Source: JBGSIC01 sp041751875
Lineage (GTDB): Bacteria > Bdellovibrionota > FAC87 > UBA2466 > JACKAF01
Length of the DNA stretch: 64,000 nt
Direction: 5' to 3'
Assembly (NCBI GenBank): GCA_041751875.1
Contig: JBGSIC010000024.1
Location: 1-64,000, forward strand
Shown: positions 40,429-49,894 of the stretch, in pieces
Numbering within the stretch: position 1 is the first letter of the stretch
Layout of the letters: every line of letters begins with the position of its first letter
Notes under the pieces: model-generated
What the model was told of the DNA's origin: nothing
The model's input: only the letters and a program-made list of their open reading frames with translations
Databases searched by the model: none
Translations under genes and position numbers: made by a program

Positions 40429-41607
40429 TCACACGCCCGTTGGGCCTGTCGATAGAGGCGCCCCGGCGGCTCGTCGGGCGCGTTGCTCGCGAATCCGTTT
40501 TACATGGCGAATGACTAAATCGGCGGCCGCGTCGATGGTGGTCTGCTGGGTGGAAGAACCCCAGCTAATGCGTACGGCTTCTGCAGCTTGTTCCTTGGAC
40601 AATCCTATGGCCGTAAGCACATGGCTAGGTGTCACCGAACCCGAAGAGCAGGCCGAACCGGCCGAAACATACATACCGTCGAGATCCAGGGCGGTAAGCA
40701 TGACTGGGGAGGGTATTCCCTCAAAGCGAATATTGCTGGTATTGGGAAGGCGGTCGGAACCGCCACATTGAATGCATACCCCCTCTAGCGCCGCGAGAAG
40801 CTTTGCTTCAAAGCGATCGCGGAGGGCCGAAATCCGTGCAATTTCCTTCGCATCCGGCAAAACGCTGCAAGCGCCGGCAAAACCAGCGATTCCCACCATG
40901 TTTTGTGTGCCACCTCGGCGCTTGGTTTCCTGGCCGCCGCCAAAGCGGGTGCGCTCAAGTTGCATCCCATTTCGCACTACCAACGCCCCACACCCTTTTG
41001 GGCCGTGAATTTTGTGCGCAGAAAGCGAGATGAGGTCTGCGCAGTTCCACTGAGCGGGGTCGACTTTGCCAAACGCCTGAACGGCATCGGTATGAAAACA
41101 AACCTTGGCGGCCTTACAAAGGGCAGCGATTTTGGCGGTTGGGAAGATGATTCCCGTTTCATTGTTCGCGGTCATCACTGAGACCATGTGCGGCTTAAAC
41201 TCCGCGAGTTTTTTCTCCAAATCCGCTAAATCGAGCTGACCACACGGTAGCAGTCCCACTGTTTGGACTTCTGCCCCAAGCCGTTTCAACAGATCAAACG
41301 CCCCATAAACAGAGGCGTGTTCCACTGACGTACTCAAGAGACGGAAAGGCCTATTATTCTTGAACAAATATCCCAGTAGGGCCATTCCATTGGATTCGGC
41401 GCCACCGGATGTAAAAACGACTTCGTTAGGCAAAACGCCTGCGGCCGCGGCCACGCGAGAACGCCAGGCTTCCAATAATTCCGAGGCTTTCTGACCTCGC
41501 TGGTGGGCGGAAGAAGGATTTCCCCACTGAGCGATGGCTTTCTCCATTTCGGCGAGCGCGGCGGGGCTCAAAGGGGTGGTGGCATTGTGATCCGCGTAAA
41601 TTTCCAT
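40429..41607 (-). CDS. Cysteine desulfurase (IscS/NifS type)
   Basis: A class V aminotransferase fold: YADHNATTPL at the N-terminus, PLP Lys199 in SLSAHKIHGPKG, His in SVEHAS and the flexible Cys loop SAGSACSSGS with catalytic Cys320. The long form of the Cys loop is typical of the IscS/NifS group. It takes sulfur from cysteine as a persulfide and passes it to acceptors. Here the acceptor is probably MnmA; no iscU or nifU is near, so a role in Fe-S assembly cannot be seen. It is the first gene of the operon. Confidence 0.92.
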   Translation of the reverse strand: MEIYADHNATTPLSPAALAEMEKAIAQWGNPSSAHQRGQKASELLEAWRSRVAAAAGVLPNEVVFTSGGAESNGMALLGYLFKNNRPFRLLSTSVEHASVYGAFDLLKRLGAEVQTVGLLPCGQLDLADLEKKLAEFKPHMVSVMTANNETGIIFPTAKIAALCKAAKVCFHTDAVQAFGKVDPAQWNCADLISLSAHKIHGPKGCGALVVRNGMQLERTRFGGGQETKRRGGTQNMVGIAGFAGACSVLPDAKEIARISALRDRFEAKLLAALEGVCIQCGGSDRLPNTSNIRFEGIPSPVMLTALDLDGMYVSAGSACSSGSVTPSHVLTAIGLSKEQAAEAVRISWGSSTQQTTIDAAADLVIRHVKRIREQRARRAAGAPLSTGPTGV

Positions 41608-41765
41608 CGGTCCTTTCCTCTAACTAAGACTCTGTGTACCAGAGGCCAATATTGTACCAGAGAGATCCCCAAGAGGCAGCCCCAGAAAGCCTTCTCGGCT
41701 TTCCAATAGAGACCCTTTGTGGAAGAATGCGCGCCAGAAAGGCATCCTAGAGGCTAAAGGGACAA

Positions 41766-43994
41766 TTGGAAAACACCGAATTACAGCGCCGACGCAGGGA
41801 AAAGATAACGGGTGTCCTCGTTTTCTTTTTCATCCTGCTTTTCACTGGAATCGAGCTCTATTTACTCCGCTTGAGCAGCAAACTTCCGTTTGTTAACAGC
41901 ATCTTCTTTTTCGGCTTGATGAACCTCAACGTGATTCTGATCATGCTGCTGCTTTTCTTGGTTTTTCGAAATGTGGTCAAGCTGGTGCTCGACGAACGGA
42001 AGGGCAATGTAGGTTCTCGTCTAAAGACACGCCTTGTTTACAGCTTCATTCTTTTCGCCATCATCCCTACGATTCTTTTGTTTTCCATTTCGGCGATTTA
42101 CATCCGCAATAGTTTCGACAAATGGTTTAGCGTAAAGATCGGAAGCACCCTTCAAAAGAGCATTGAGGTCGCCCAGAACTTCTATGAAAACACGGAGCGC
42201 AACGCGAATCATTTTGCTCGGAAAATGGCCTTCGATATCCAAAGCAAATCGGCAAAAGATGCGGATATCCCTAAGCTTCTTCAACACTACCGTCAGGAGT
42301 TTGGTTTAGACGCGGTTGAGTTTTACCCCGATCCTTTTGGGCCACGTTATCTTTCGGCGCAGGCATCCATCGAGAAGAACGTTCCTGCGGCTTCACTGGA
42401 AACACTAAAAAAGTTTTTTTCTGAAGATAGTACCTGCCGAATCCAAAGCGTCGGAGGCGGTGAGCTTTTGCGTTGTGGTGTTTCGCTGGGAGTGGGGAAG
42501 GGGGTAGTGGTGGCTGACTACTTTATCCCCATGAGTTTATCGTCGCGTCTTACCGAAATTACTTCAGCGTACGAGGGCTATAGGTCCAAAAACCCCCTGG
42601 ATTACCCGATCAAATCAACTTATTTCGCCATTTTATCCATGATGACGCTCCTGATTCTTTTTGCTGCTACCTGGACGGGTTTTTACGTGGCTAGGCGTCT
42701 GGTCACGCCTCTTGAGGAGCTTGCCAAAGCGACAGAGCAAATTGCGAAGGGGAATCTCGACTACCAGATCGACTCCCATCGGAGCGATGAGTTGGGAAAG
42801 CTCGTCTCGCTTTTTAATCAGATGACTTTTGATTTGCGAGAAAACAAGCGTCAGATTGAAAGCACTCATCATAATTTACAGCAGGTGAACGAAGAACTCA
42901 GCCATCGGAAGCGTTACATTGAAGTTCTCTTGGAAAGTGTGCAATCAGGTGTGCTTTCGCTAGACAGTCACGGGCGGGTGACGACCATCAACCATGCCGC
43001 GGCCAGTTTGCTAAGCGTCGAACCGGATCGTCTTTTGGGAAGGTCCTATTCCGAGATTCTTCCACGTGAGCAGCGTGCGGAGTTTCAGGAAATGTTGCGG
43101 GCAGTTTACGATAAGGCCAGACCCATTCGCCGTGAGATTCGTCTACAGGGAAAACTCAAAGAGCCATTGGTTTTGCTCGTAACATTGAGCGTGCTTAGAG
43201 ACGATAGTCGCCGCGTGATCGGTGTGGTGGCCGTTTTTGAAGACGTCACGGAAATTCAACGCATGCAGCGCATGACGGCTTGGCGTGAGGTTGCCAAGCG
43301 TATCGCGCACGAGATCAAGAATCCTCTGACTCCCATTCAGCTTGCCGTGCAACGACTACAGCGTCGCTATATGGATAAAATTGCCGATGATGGCACTTTT
43401 CATCAGTCGACGGAAATTATTTTGAAAGAGGTCGACTCGATAAAGAATTTAGTCAGCGAGTTTTCAGCCTTCGCACGCCTACCAGAGATTCAACAGCAAC
43501 CAGATGATTTGAATGAAATTGTGGTGGAAGCGGTTAGCCTTTTCCGCGCTGCGCACGAGCAGATTCGTTTCGAGCTCAAATTGGTCGAAGGGCTTCCGGA
43601 TCTCAACCTCGATCGGGCTCAGCTGAAAAGGGTTCTGATCAATCTTTTCGACAACGCTGTTGCGGCGATGAATGGAGAAGGTGAAATTGAGGTTTGTACG
43701 GAGCGAGCTTCTAGTGAAGGAGTGATTCGGCTGACGGTGGGTGACTTAGGGTGTGGGATTGCGCAAGATTTGCGTGCCCAGCTCTTTGAGCCGTATGTTT
43801 CCACCAAAGAAGGTGGTACGGGCTTGGGTCTAGCCATTGTTCAGCGTATTGTTAATGATCACGGCGGGTTCGTGAGAATTTTGGAGAACCAGCCCCGAGG
43901 AGCACGAGTAGTGATTGAGTTTACAGATAGTATTGTGGTTGCCTCTCACAGAGCACAACCCGGCATCGAAAGACCCGTGGAAGGACAAGCTTAA
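41766..43994 (+). CDS. ntrY: NtrY-like membrane sensor histidine kinase
   Basis: The start is TTG 41766 after AAAGGGA. Spans are at about 15-36, 42-67, 90-113 and 283-308, with an extracytoplasmic region between the third and fourth. HAMP (308-360), PAS (383-490), then the kinase core: KRIAHEIKNPLTPIQLAVQ (His515), LFDNAVAAM N box and DLGCGIAQDLRAQLFEPYVSTKEGGTGLGL. The order TM-HAMP-PAS-HisKA and the KNPLTPIQ motif are typical of NtrY. It should phosphorylate the regulator encoded directly downstream, whose ATG overlaps the stop (TAATG). Confidence 0.9.
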   Translation: MENTELQRRRREKITGVLVFFFILLFTGIELYLLRLSSKLPFVNSIFFFGLMNLNVILIMLLLFLVFRNVVKLVLDERKGNVGSRLKTRLVYSFILFAIIPTILLFSISAIYIRNSFDKWFSVKIGSTLQKSIEVAQNFYENTERNANHFARKMAFDIQSKSAKDADIPKLLQHYRQEFGLDAVEFYPDPFGPRYLSAQASIEKNVPAASLETLKKFFSEDSTCRIQSVGGGELLRCGVSLGVGKGVVVADYFIPMSLSSRLTEITSAYEGYRSKNPLDYPIKSTYFAILSMMTLLILFAATWTGFYVARRLVTPLEELAKATEQIAKGNLDYQIDSHRSDELGKLVSLFNQMTFDLRENKRQIESTHHNLQQVNEELSHRKRYIEVLLESVQSGVLSLDSHGRVTTINHAAASLLSVEPDRLLGRSYSEILPREQRAEFQEMLRAVYDKARPIRREIRLQGKLKEPLVLLVTLSVLRDDSRRVIGVVAVFEDVTEIQRMQRMTAWREVAKRIAHEIKNPLTPIQLAVQRLQRRYMDKIADDGTFHQSTEIILKEVDSIKNLVSEFSAFARLPEIQQQPDDLNEIVVEAVSLFRAAHEQIRFELKLVEGLPDLNLDRAQLKRVLINLFDNAVAAMNGEGEIEVCTERASSEGVIRLTVGDLGCGIAQDLRAQLFEPYVSTKEGGTGLGLAIVQRIVNDHGGFVRILENQPRGARVVIEFTDSIVVASHRAQPGIERPVEGQA

Positions 43995-45286
43995 TGCTGA
44001 GACGCGTACTAGTTATCGACGACGAGCAGAACATCCTGGCTACTATTAAAGGTAGCTTGGAAGATGAGGGGTACGTTGTTGACACCGCTGCGAACGCCAA
44101 GGCAGGGATAGAACGGTTCAAAAAGTTTGCTCCCGATGTCGTTTTACTTGATGTGTGGCTACCCGACGAAGACGGTTTATCAGTTTTAGAAAAAGTGTTG
44201 CGTTTGGACTCGACGATTGAAGTGATTGTGATGTCGGGTCATGGCAATATCGAAACGGCCGTGAAAGCGATTAAAAAGGGGGCCTTTGATTTTCTGGAAA
44301 AACCTCTGCACTTTGAAAAGCTACTCGTCTTGGTTAAGCATGTTTTTCAACTTAAGGAACTTCGCAACGAGAACCGCTACTTGAGAGAAGAGTTGGAAGA
44401 GGGTGAGCGTCTTGTTTCCGCTTCCGCTTCCATGAAGAAAGTCGCGGATTTGATCGAAGCGCTTGCCCCTTCAAGTGGTTGGGTCACGATTCAGGGAGAA
44501 AATGGCAGTGGAAAAGAGTTAGTTGCGCGCCTACTTCATCAGCGTAGTGGCCGCTCTCACCGTCGGCTGGTGAAGGTAAACTGTGCCGAATTGACCAAGG
44601 AGAACGTCCAAACCGTAATGCTAGGAGCGGGAGACGGGGAAGTCCTCGGGAAACTCGAGATGGCCGATGGGGGGAGTCTTCTATTAGACGGCGTGGACGA
44701 AACGTCGCTGGAAGTGCAGGAGCGCATGGTCGCGGTGCTGGAGCAGTCTGCTGGTGAGGTGCGCGTTATTGCCACCACAACTTCCGACCTTCGCGAAAGG
44801 GTCGAAGCAGGTAAGTTTTCTGAACGGCTCTATGTACGCCTCAAAGTGGTCCCCTTGCCTGTTCCGCCGCTCCGGGAGCGCCGGGACGATATACCGCTAC
44901 TCGTCGACCGCTTCCTCAGACGTTATTCGGGCGGCAAGATTCGGGGGGTGAGCGAGGCGACGATGAGCTTTATTCAGACCTACCCCTGGCCCGGAAATGT
45001 ACGGGAGTTAAAGAACTGGATTGAGCGGGCCTGTATTTTGTCAAATGGGGAACTACTCGATATATTGGATTCCGGCGATTCCGAGGCTGGCCGTGAGCTC
45101 GATTTCATCCCGTACGGGGGAAAGAGTTTGCGCGTCGCGCGGGCCAACTTCGAAAAGCAGTTCCTTTTAAAGATGCTTTCGGAAAACGGGGGTAATATCT
45201 CCAAAACCGCTCAACGGATCGGCCTGGAGAGAAGTTACCTTCACAAGAAAATCAAGTCGTATGGGATTGAGGTCTCGACAAATTAA
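43994..45286 (+). CDS. ntrX: NtrX-like response regulator with eroded AAA+ domain
   Basis: Receiver with phospho-Asp53 in VVLLDVWLPDEDG, then an AAA+ domain (about 145-370) and a C-terminal Fis helix-turn-helix (GNISKTAQRIGLERSYLHKKI). Walker A GENGSGKE (168-175) is present. The GAFTGA loop that contacts sigma-54 is missing: the segment there reads LGAGDGEVLGK. Walker B LLLDG lacks the usual DE. PWPGNVRELKNWIERA is intact. The protein probably cannot activate sigma-54 as NtrC does and may instead repress or work with sigma-70. It overlaps both ntrY and ispG by single-base TAATG junctions. Confidence 0.9.
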   Translation: MLRRVLVIDDEQNILATIKGSLEDEGYVVDTAANAKAGIERFKKFAPDVVLLDVWLPDEDGLSVLEKVLRLDSTIEVIVMSGHGNIETAVKAIKKGAFDFLEKPLHFEKLLVLVKHVFQLKELRNENRYLREELEEGERLVSASASMKKVADLIEALAPSSGWVTIQGENGSGKELVARLLHQRSGRSHRRLVKVNCAELTKENVQTVMLGAGDGEVLGKLEMADGGSLLLDGVDETSLEVQERMVAVLEQSAGEVRVIATTTSDLRERVEAGKFSERLYVRLKVVPLPVPPLRERRDDIPLLVDRFLRRYSGGKIRGVSEATMSFIQTYPWPGNVRELKNWIERACILSNGELLDILDSGDSEAGRELDFIPYGGKSLRVARANFEKQFLLKMLSENGGNISKTAQRIGLERSYLHKKIKSYGIEVSTN

Positions 45287-46371
45287 TGAACGCTGAGCCA
45301 ACGAAAATTCAACCACTCACGATACCACGTCGGAAGACCCGCGAAATTTTCGTGGGTAAGGTCGGGATTGGGGGATCGCATCCTATTCGCGTTCAATCCA
45401 TGACAACGCCCAAGACCGTTGATGTGGAAGCGGTAGTTAAACAGATTAAGGAACTTGAAGAAGTCGGCTGTGATCTCGTTCGCGTGACAGTTAACAAGGA
45501 AGACGCCGCCGAAGCCCTCCCGAGCATTATTTCTCAGATTTCCATTCCGCTGATTGCAGATGTCCATTTTGATTACAAAATGGCGCTTCTGTCGGTGAAA
45601 TATGGTGCCCATTGTATACGTATTAATCCAGGAAACATCGGGGCGTCCTGGAAAGTTCTCGAAGTGATAGAGGCCGCCAAGGACAAGGGCGTCGCCATTC
45701 GTATTGGCGTGAACGCGGGTTCTTTGGAAAAGCCGCTGCTTAAGCGCTATGGTCATCCCTACCCGGAAGCCCTTGCGGAAAGTGCGCTTCATCATATCAA
45801 TATTTTTGAGCAGAAAAATTTCAAGAATTTCAAAGTTTCCATTAAATCATCCGATGTGCTGAGCAACAATCGCGCGTACCACCTTCTTTCTGCCCAGACT
45901 GACGCTCCCTTGCACCTGGGGGTAACGGAGTCCGGCACGAAGAGCTATGGCTCAGTGAAGTCAGCGGTAGGTATCGGAGCGCTTATCATGGCGGGAATTG
46001 GCGATACCATTCGAGTGTCTTTGAGCTGTGATCCCGTCGAGGAAATTAAAGTTGGCGTGGACATCTTAAAGTCGATGGACTTGCGAGACAACGTCGCAGA
46101 AATTATTTCGTGCCCGAGCTGCGGACGAGCCGATATCGATGTTTTTGGGTTGGCTGAGGAAGTCGAGCGCCGTGCCCTAAAGCTTAAAAAGAAGATAAAG
46201 ATCGCGGTGATGGGTTGCGTGGTGAACGGGCCTGGCGAATCGATGGAAGCTGATATCGGTATCGCGGGCGGGGTGGGCGAAGGTCTAATTTATAAAAAAG
46301 GGAAAGCTGTAAAAAAAGTTCCCGAAGCTGAAATGCTCGATTTTCTGATGGCAGAAGTCGAACGCATGTAG
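45286..46371 (+). CDS. ispG: 4-hydroxy-3-methylbut-2-en-1-yl diphosphate synthase IspG
   Basis: The TIM-barrel half starts VGKVGIGGSHPIRVQSM with VRVTVNKEDAAEALPSI and IADVHFDYKMAL; the cluster half carries SCPSCGR (Cys276, Cys279) and GCVVNGPGES (Cys311, Glu318), the ligands of the 4Fe-4S cluster. This is the two-domain bacterial form, 361 residues. It converts MEcPP to HMBPP in the MEP isoprenoid pathway. The ATG overlaps the ntrX stop and proS follows after 34 bases, so a housekeeping enzyme is tied to a signalling operon. Confidence 0.96.
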   Translation: MNAEPTKIQPLTIPRRKTREIFVGKVGIGGSHPIRVQSMTTPKTVDVEAVVKQIKELEEVGCDLVRVTVNKEDAAEALPSIISQISIPLIADVHFDYKMALLSVKYGAHCIRINPGNIGASWKVLEVIEAAKDKGVAIRIGVNAGSLEKPLLKRYGHPYPEALAESALHHINIFEQKNFKNFKVSIKSSDVLSNNRAYHLLSAQTDAPLHLGVTESGTKSYGSVKSAVGIGALIMAGIGDTIRVSLSCDPVEEIKVGVDILKSMDLRDNVAEIISCPSCGRADIDVFGLAEEVERRALKLKKKIKIAVMGCVVNGPGESMEADIGIAGGVGEGLIYKKGKAVKKVPEAEMLDFLMAEVERM

Positions 46372-46405
46372 ACAGCCTGCGTATCATCTAAGAGGAAACG
46401 AAGTA

Positions 46406-47809
46406 ATGGCAGATCGTATCACCCCCAGAGAAAAAGATTTTTCACAGTGGTATCTCGATATCATTCAACACGCGAAACTCGCCGATTACAGCCCCGTTAA
46501 GGGTTGCATGGTGATTCGTCCCAATGGCTATGCCCTTTGGGAAGTCGTCCAACGGGAACTCGATAAGCGTTTCAAAGAAACGGGCCACCGAAATGCTTAT
46601 TTTCCGATTTTTATTCCCGAGAGTTTCTTGAATAAGGAAAAAGAACACGTCGAAGGCTTCGCACCGGAGTGCGCGGTTGTGACGCACGGAGGGGGCAAGA
46701 AACTGGAAGAGCCTCTAATTGTGCGGCCCACTTCTGAAACGATTATAAACTCGATGTATTCGAAGTGGATCCAGAGCTACCGTGACTTGCCAGTACTGAT
46801 CAACCAGTGGGCCAACGTTGTCCGTTGGGAAATGCGTACGCGTCCCTTTTTGCGGACGACGGAGTTTCTCTGGCAGGAGGGTCATACTTGTCATGAAACC
46901 GAAGAAGAGGCGATGCGGGAAACGCTGAAGATGCTCGATATCTACCGCATGTTTATTGAAGACGTGCTGGCGATTCCTACGATTCCCGGAGAAAAGACGG
47001 CGAACGAGAAGTTTGCGGGAGCAGAGAAGACCTTTTCGATTGAGCTTTTACTTCAAGATAACAAGGCGCTTCAAGGGTGTACGTCTCACTACTTTGGAAC
47101 GCGATTTGCAAAAGCATTCGACATTAAATTCCAAAGCCGCGAGGGTAAACAGGAATACGTTCATCAAACGTCGTGGGGAATGTCGACTCGTATTGTAGGC
47201 GCGCTGATCATGAGTCACAGCGATGACAAAGGGTTGGTACTCCCACCCAAAGCGGCGCCGGTACCGGTGGTAATTGTTCCCATTCAGAAAAAGGGCGGAG
47301 AGAACTCGCAGGTTCTGGAAACAGCAGCGCGAATAAAGGCCGACATTGGGAAAAAGGTAACGGTGGAACTCGATGATCGAGAGGGCTTTAGCCCAGGCTA
47401 TAAGTTCACCGAATGGGAGATTCTCGGTATTCCGTTGCGCATTGAACTCGGGGCGCGCGATTTAGAGCAAGGCGTCGTTACGGTAGCACCTCGCGTGGGT
47501 GAAAAGGTTCAAGTAAAGATTGCAGAAGTCGAAGCTTACGTAGAAAAGGGACTGGCGACGTTGCAGAAAGATCTTTACCGCAAAGCGAAGACTTTCATGG
47601 ACGCCAATATCCATGTGGAAGATGACTACGCGACTTTCAAAAAACGTCTGGAATCTGAAGGCGGGTTGTACCTCCTTCCCTATGATGAGAAGGACACCAC
47701 CTTCGAAAAGCGCTTAAAGGAAGAATGCAAAGCAACGATTCGTTGCCTCCCTTTTAATCAGAGCGGAATTCCGGGAGAGCGTCGTGCCCTTGTGGGATTA
47801 AGTTACTAA
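46406..47809 (+). CDS. proS: Prolyl-tRNA synthetase, short (archaeal-type)
   Basis: Class II motifs occur: the first lines up around SPVKGCMVIRPNGYALWE; then FPIFIPESFLNKEKEHVEGFAPE, IVRPTSETI (motif 2 region) and MRTRPFLRTTEFLWQEGHTCHETEEEA. The anticodon-binding half begins at about 290 (PVPVVIVPIQKKGGENSQV). At 467 residues it lacks the editing insert of the bacterial long form and matches the archaeal/eukaryotic-type ProRS. The C-terminal zinc-like tail is shortened, ending LVGLSY. ATG 46406 follows GAGGAAACGAAGTA. It is the only synthetase in the window. Confidence 0.95.
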   Translation: MADRITPREKDFSQWYLDIIQHAKLADYSPVKGCMVIRPNGYALWEVVQRELDKRFKETGHRNAYFPIFIPESFLNKEKEHVEGFAPECAVVTHGGGKKLEEPLIVRPTSETIINSMYSKWIQSYRDLPVLINQWANVVRWEMRTRPFLRTTEFLWQEGHTCHETEEEAMRETLKMLDIYRMFIEDVLAIPTIPGEKTANEKFAGAEKTFSIELLLQDNKALQGCTSHYFGTRFAKAFDIKFQSREGKQEYVHQTSWGMSTRIVGALIMSHSDDKGLVLPPKAAPVPVVIVPIQKKGGENSQVLETAARIKADIGKKVTVELDDREGFSPGYKFTEWEILGIPLRIELGARDLEQGVVTVAPRVGEKVQVKIAEVEAYVEKGLATLQKDLYRKAKTFMDANIHVEDDYATFKKRLESEGGLYLLPYDEKDTTFEKRLKEECKATIRCLPFNQSGIPGERRALVGLSY

Positions 47810-47826
47810 GAACGTTAGGCGATAAA

Positions 47827-48585
47827 TTGACTGAAAGAGCCGCCGGCAGCTCAGTTGTCATTCCCATCAAAACACTTCTGCGGGCCTTAAAATCCGCCTT
47901 TCGTGCGGTATGCCGGCCATTTCAAAAAGTAACCGATATCCGTGAATTCAATCATCGAGTTTTGAGGCGATATAAAAGAGAAGTTCGCGGTGCGATCCAA
48001 GTCGGTGCGCACCACGGCATCGAGTACCCGTGGTTCAAGGGAATCCAGAACCTTCTTTTTTTCGAACCTCAGCCCGAGGCATTCGAAAAACTCCAGAGAA
48101 ACGTAGGCCCTGAGGTCCTGCTCGCTCAGAAGGCTGTCGGAGCGGAAAACAAGACAGTTGAAATGTTTGTTGAAACTGTGAACCAGGGGCAATCTAGCTC
48201 CGTACTTTCCCCTCAAGAACACAGCGATCTCTATCCGAGCATTGTCTTTGAGGGCAAAATCGCCGTGGAGCAAGTGCGACTGGACGACTATTTAATGGAG
48301 AACCACCTCGAAGGGCGCTTCAATTTTTTGGAAATTGATGTACAGGGTTACGAGTTGGAGGTGTTGAAAGGTGCGCAAAAGCTCCTAAGAGACATCGACT
48401 ACCTCTATTGTGAAGTTAACAAAACTTCCGTTTACAAGAACTGCGCGTTGGTGGACGAAGTAGACGCCTTTCTTTCTCAGTTCGGATTTTTTCGGCATCA
48501 AACGGTTTGGGTCAAAGACGCGTTTGGAGATGCGCTGTACCTGAAGCAAAAACCTTCCTGGCGAAAGACGTTTTTGCGTTATTAG
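47827..48585 (+). CDS. FkbM family methyltransferase
   Basis: The start is TTG 47827, as no ATG lies nearby. The core begins RGAIQVGAHHGIEYPWF (FkbM motif I variant), with NLLFFEPQPEAFEKLQRNV, VEQVRLDDYL and FNFLEIDVQGYELEVLKGAQKLL (the E-I-D-x-x-G-Y-E element). These identify the FkbM SAM-dependent O-methyltransferase family, which methylates sugars and natural products. The N-terminal 50 residues are basic. The end overlaps the convergent oxidase gene by four bases. No clear partner genes. Confidence 0.85.
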   Translation: MTERAAGSSVVIPIKTLLRALKSAFRAVCRPFQKVTDIREFNHRVLRRYKREVRGAIQVGAHHGIEYPWFKGIQNLLFFEPQPEAFEKLQRNVGPEVLLAQKAVGAENKTVEMFVETVNQGQSSSVLSPQEHSDLYPSIVFEGKIAVEQVRLDDYLMENHLEGRFNFLEIDVQGYELEVLKGAQKLLRDIDYLYCEVNKTSVYKNCALVDEVDAFLSQFGFFRHQTVWVKDAFGDALYLKQKPSWRKTFLRY

Positions 48586-49697
48586 AGCCGTTTTCGCGTA
48601 CGCAAGAATTCGATCGGATGCGCCGTTTTATCTTCTAGTGCTAGGTCGGCCAGTATCTCTCCCACTACCGAGCAAAACTTAAAGCCATGCCCGGAAAATC
48701 CGGCGGCAAAAAACACATGTGCGTAGTCAGGATGTCTATCGATAATAAAATTCTCATCGCTACTCATTTCATAGAGACAAACCGCGTGCGCAATGGGCAC
48801 AGACTGAAGATCGGGAAAGTACTCTTTGAGAAAGGGGAGCATCTCTCGATGGTCGGTGGGCCGCAGCGATCGATCAAGGTTGTCCGGATCCATCACAATG
48901 TCTCCCGGAATATGAAGCGCGATCTTTAGCCCCTGTCCCTCAATGTGGGGAAATCCGTAGAAAAATCCACGGGGTGTTTCGTAACCAAAGCAGGGCTGGT
49001 CGGAGGTTATTTCACCACCCGCATACCAATAAAGGAGGTTGCGGTGGATTCGCATGGGAAGTTCGAGTTCGGGAAGGAGTTGAGGGGCCCACGCACCCGG
49101 AGTGATAAGAAGTTTGTTAGTTTGGTAAACCCCTTTAGCGGTGGTGACAACCACACCGTCCTTTCTCACTTCCCATTTCAAAACACTTTCTTGTTCACGC
49201 AGCACCGCTCCTTTTTTCTGCGCAAGACCCGTTTGGGCTTTTACACAGTTTTCAACTTCGAGATAACCGGCACCCGGTTCATAGAGGCAAGAAGTGCCTG
49301 TCGGGGCGTGGTAACGAAATCGACCGCCTGCTTGCTCGGCACTTAACAATTCGTGAGGAATCTCAAACTGGCGCGCACTGGCTAGTGCGGAAGAAAGAAT
49401 CTGATTTTCTTTCTCGGGTGCGTAAAGCGCTAAACCAACTTGATGGAAAAGAGGGGCCGCCCAGGTGTTCTCGGTTTCCTTCCACAAGGAATAGGCACGT
49501 TTGAGAAGCGGTACATAGTGGGGATTTTCAAAATAGGCTTGGCGGATCATCCGTGTTTGTCCGTGCGAACTCCCTAGTGCATGGCCCACCGTGTGCGACT
49601 CCAAACCAAGTACCTTTGCGCCGCGCCGAGCTAACTGATAGAGAGCCGCGCTTCCCATGCCTCCCACACCAACCACAATGGCATCCCAGTTTTCCAA
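48582..49697 (-). CDS. SolA/sarcosine-oxidase-like flavin amine oxidase
   Basis: The longest ORF opens at 49838, but the first 47 residues are unlike a fold; TTG 49697 puts the start at MENWDAIVVGVGGMGSAALYQLARRG, with AGG six bases upstream. The FAD Rossmann motif GxGxxG is at the new N-terminus, and SHGQTRMIRQAYFENPHYVPLLKRAYSLW, GAGYLEVENCV and GFSGHGFKFCSVVGEILADLAL match monomeric sarcosine oxidase and N-methyltryptophan oxidase. The C-terminal Cys of GFKFC would be the covalent FAD site. It oxidises N-methyl amines to formaldehyde, peroxide and the amine. Substrate unknown. Confidence 0.85.
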   Translation of the reverse strand: MENWDAIVVGVGGMGSAALYQLARRGAKVLGLESHTVGHALGSSHGQTRMIRQAYFENPHYVPLLKRAYSLWKETENTWAAPLFHQVGLALYAPEKENQILSSALASARQFEIPHELLSAEQAGGRFRYHAPTGTSCLYEPGAGYLEVENCVKAQTGLAQKKGAVLREQESVLKWEVRKDGVVVTTAKGVYQTNKLLITPGAWAPQLLPELELPMRIHRNLLYWYAGGEITSDQPCFGYETPRGFFYGFPHIEGQGLKIALHIPGDIVMDPDNLDRSLRPTDHREMLPFLKEYFPDLQSVPIAHAVCLYEMSSDENFIIDRHPDYAHVFFAAGFSGHGFKFCSVVGEILADLALEDKTAHPIEFLRTRKRL

Positions 49698-49894
49698 AGC
49701 CTGCCTTTTCGAATCTTTTGTGGCCCATTGTACGAACGACCTGCCTCGCAAGTCACCGTTCGCGTTTTGTTTTTTGCTGACACGAAGTGTTAGAAGTGAA
49801 AGGTGGAGCTGGGGAGGCTTCGCTGTAACGCCATGCAACGTAGTGCCCGTAATTCACCTTAATAAACCGCGGAGTTAGTCCGAAAAAGTAAGTG

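Noticed and set aside
49698..49838. 47-residue N-terminal extension of the amine oxidase
   Set aside because: It lacks fold-like sequence; the FAD motif starts normally from TTG 49697. The longer form cannot be fully excluded.
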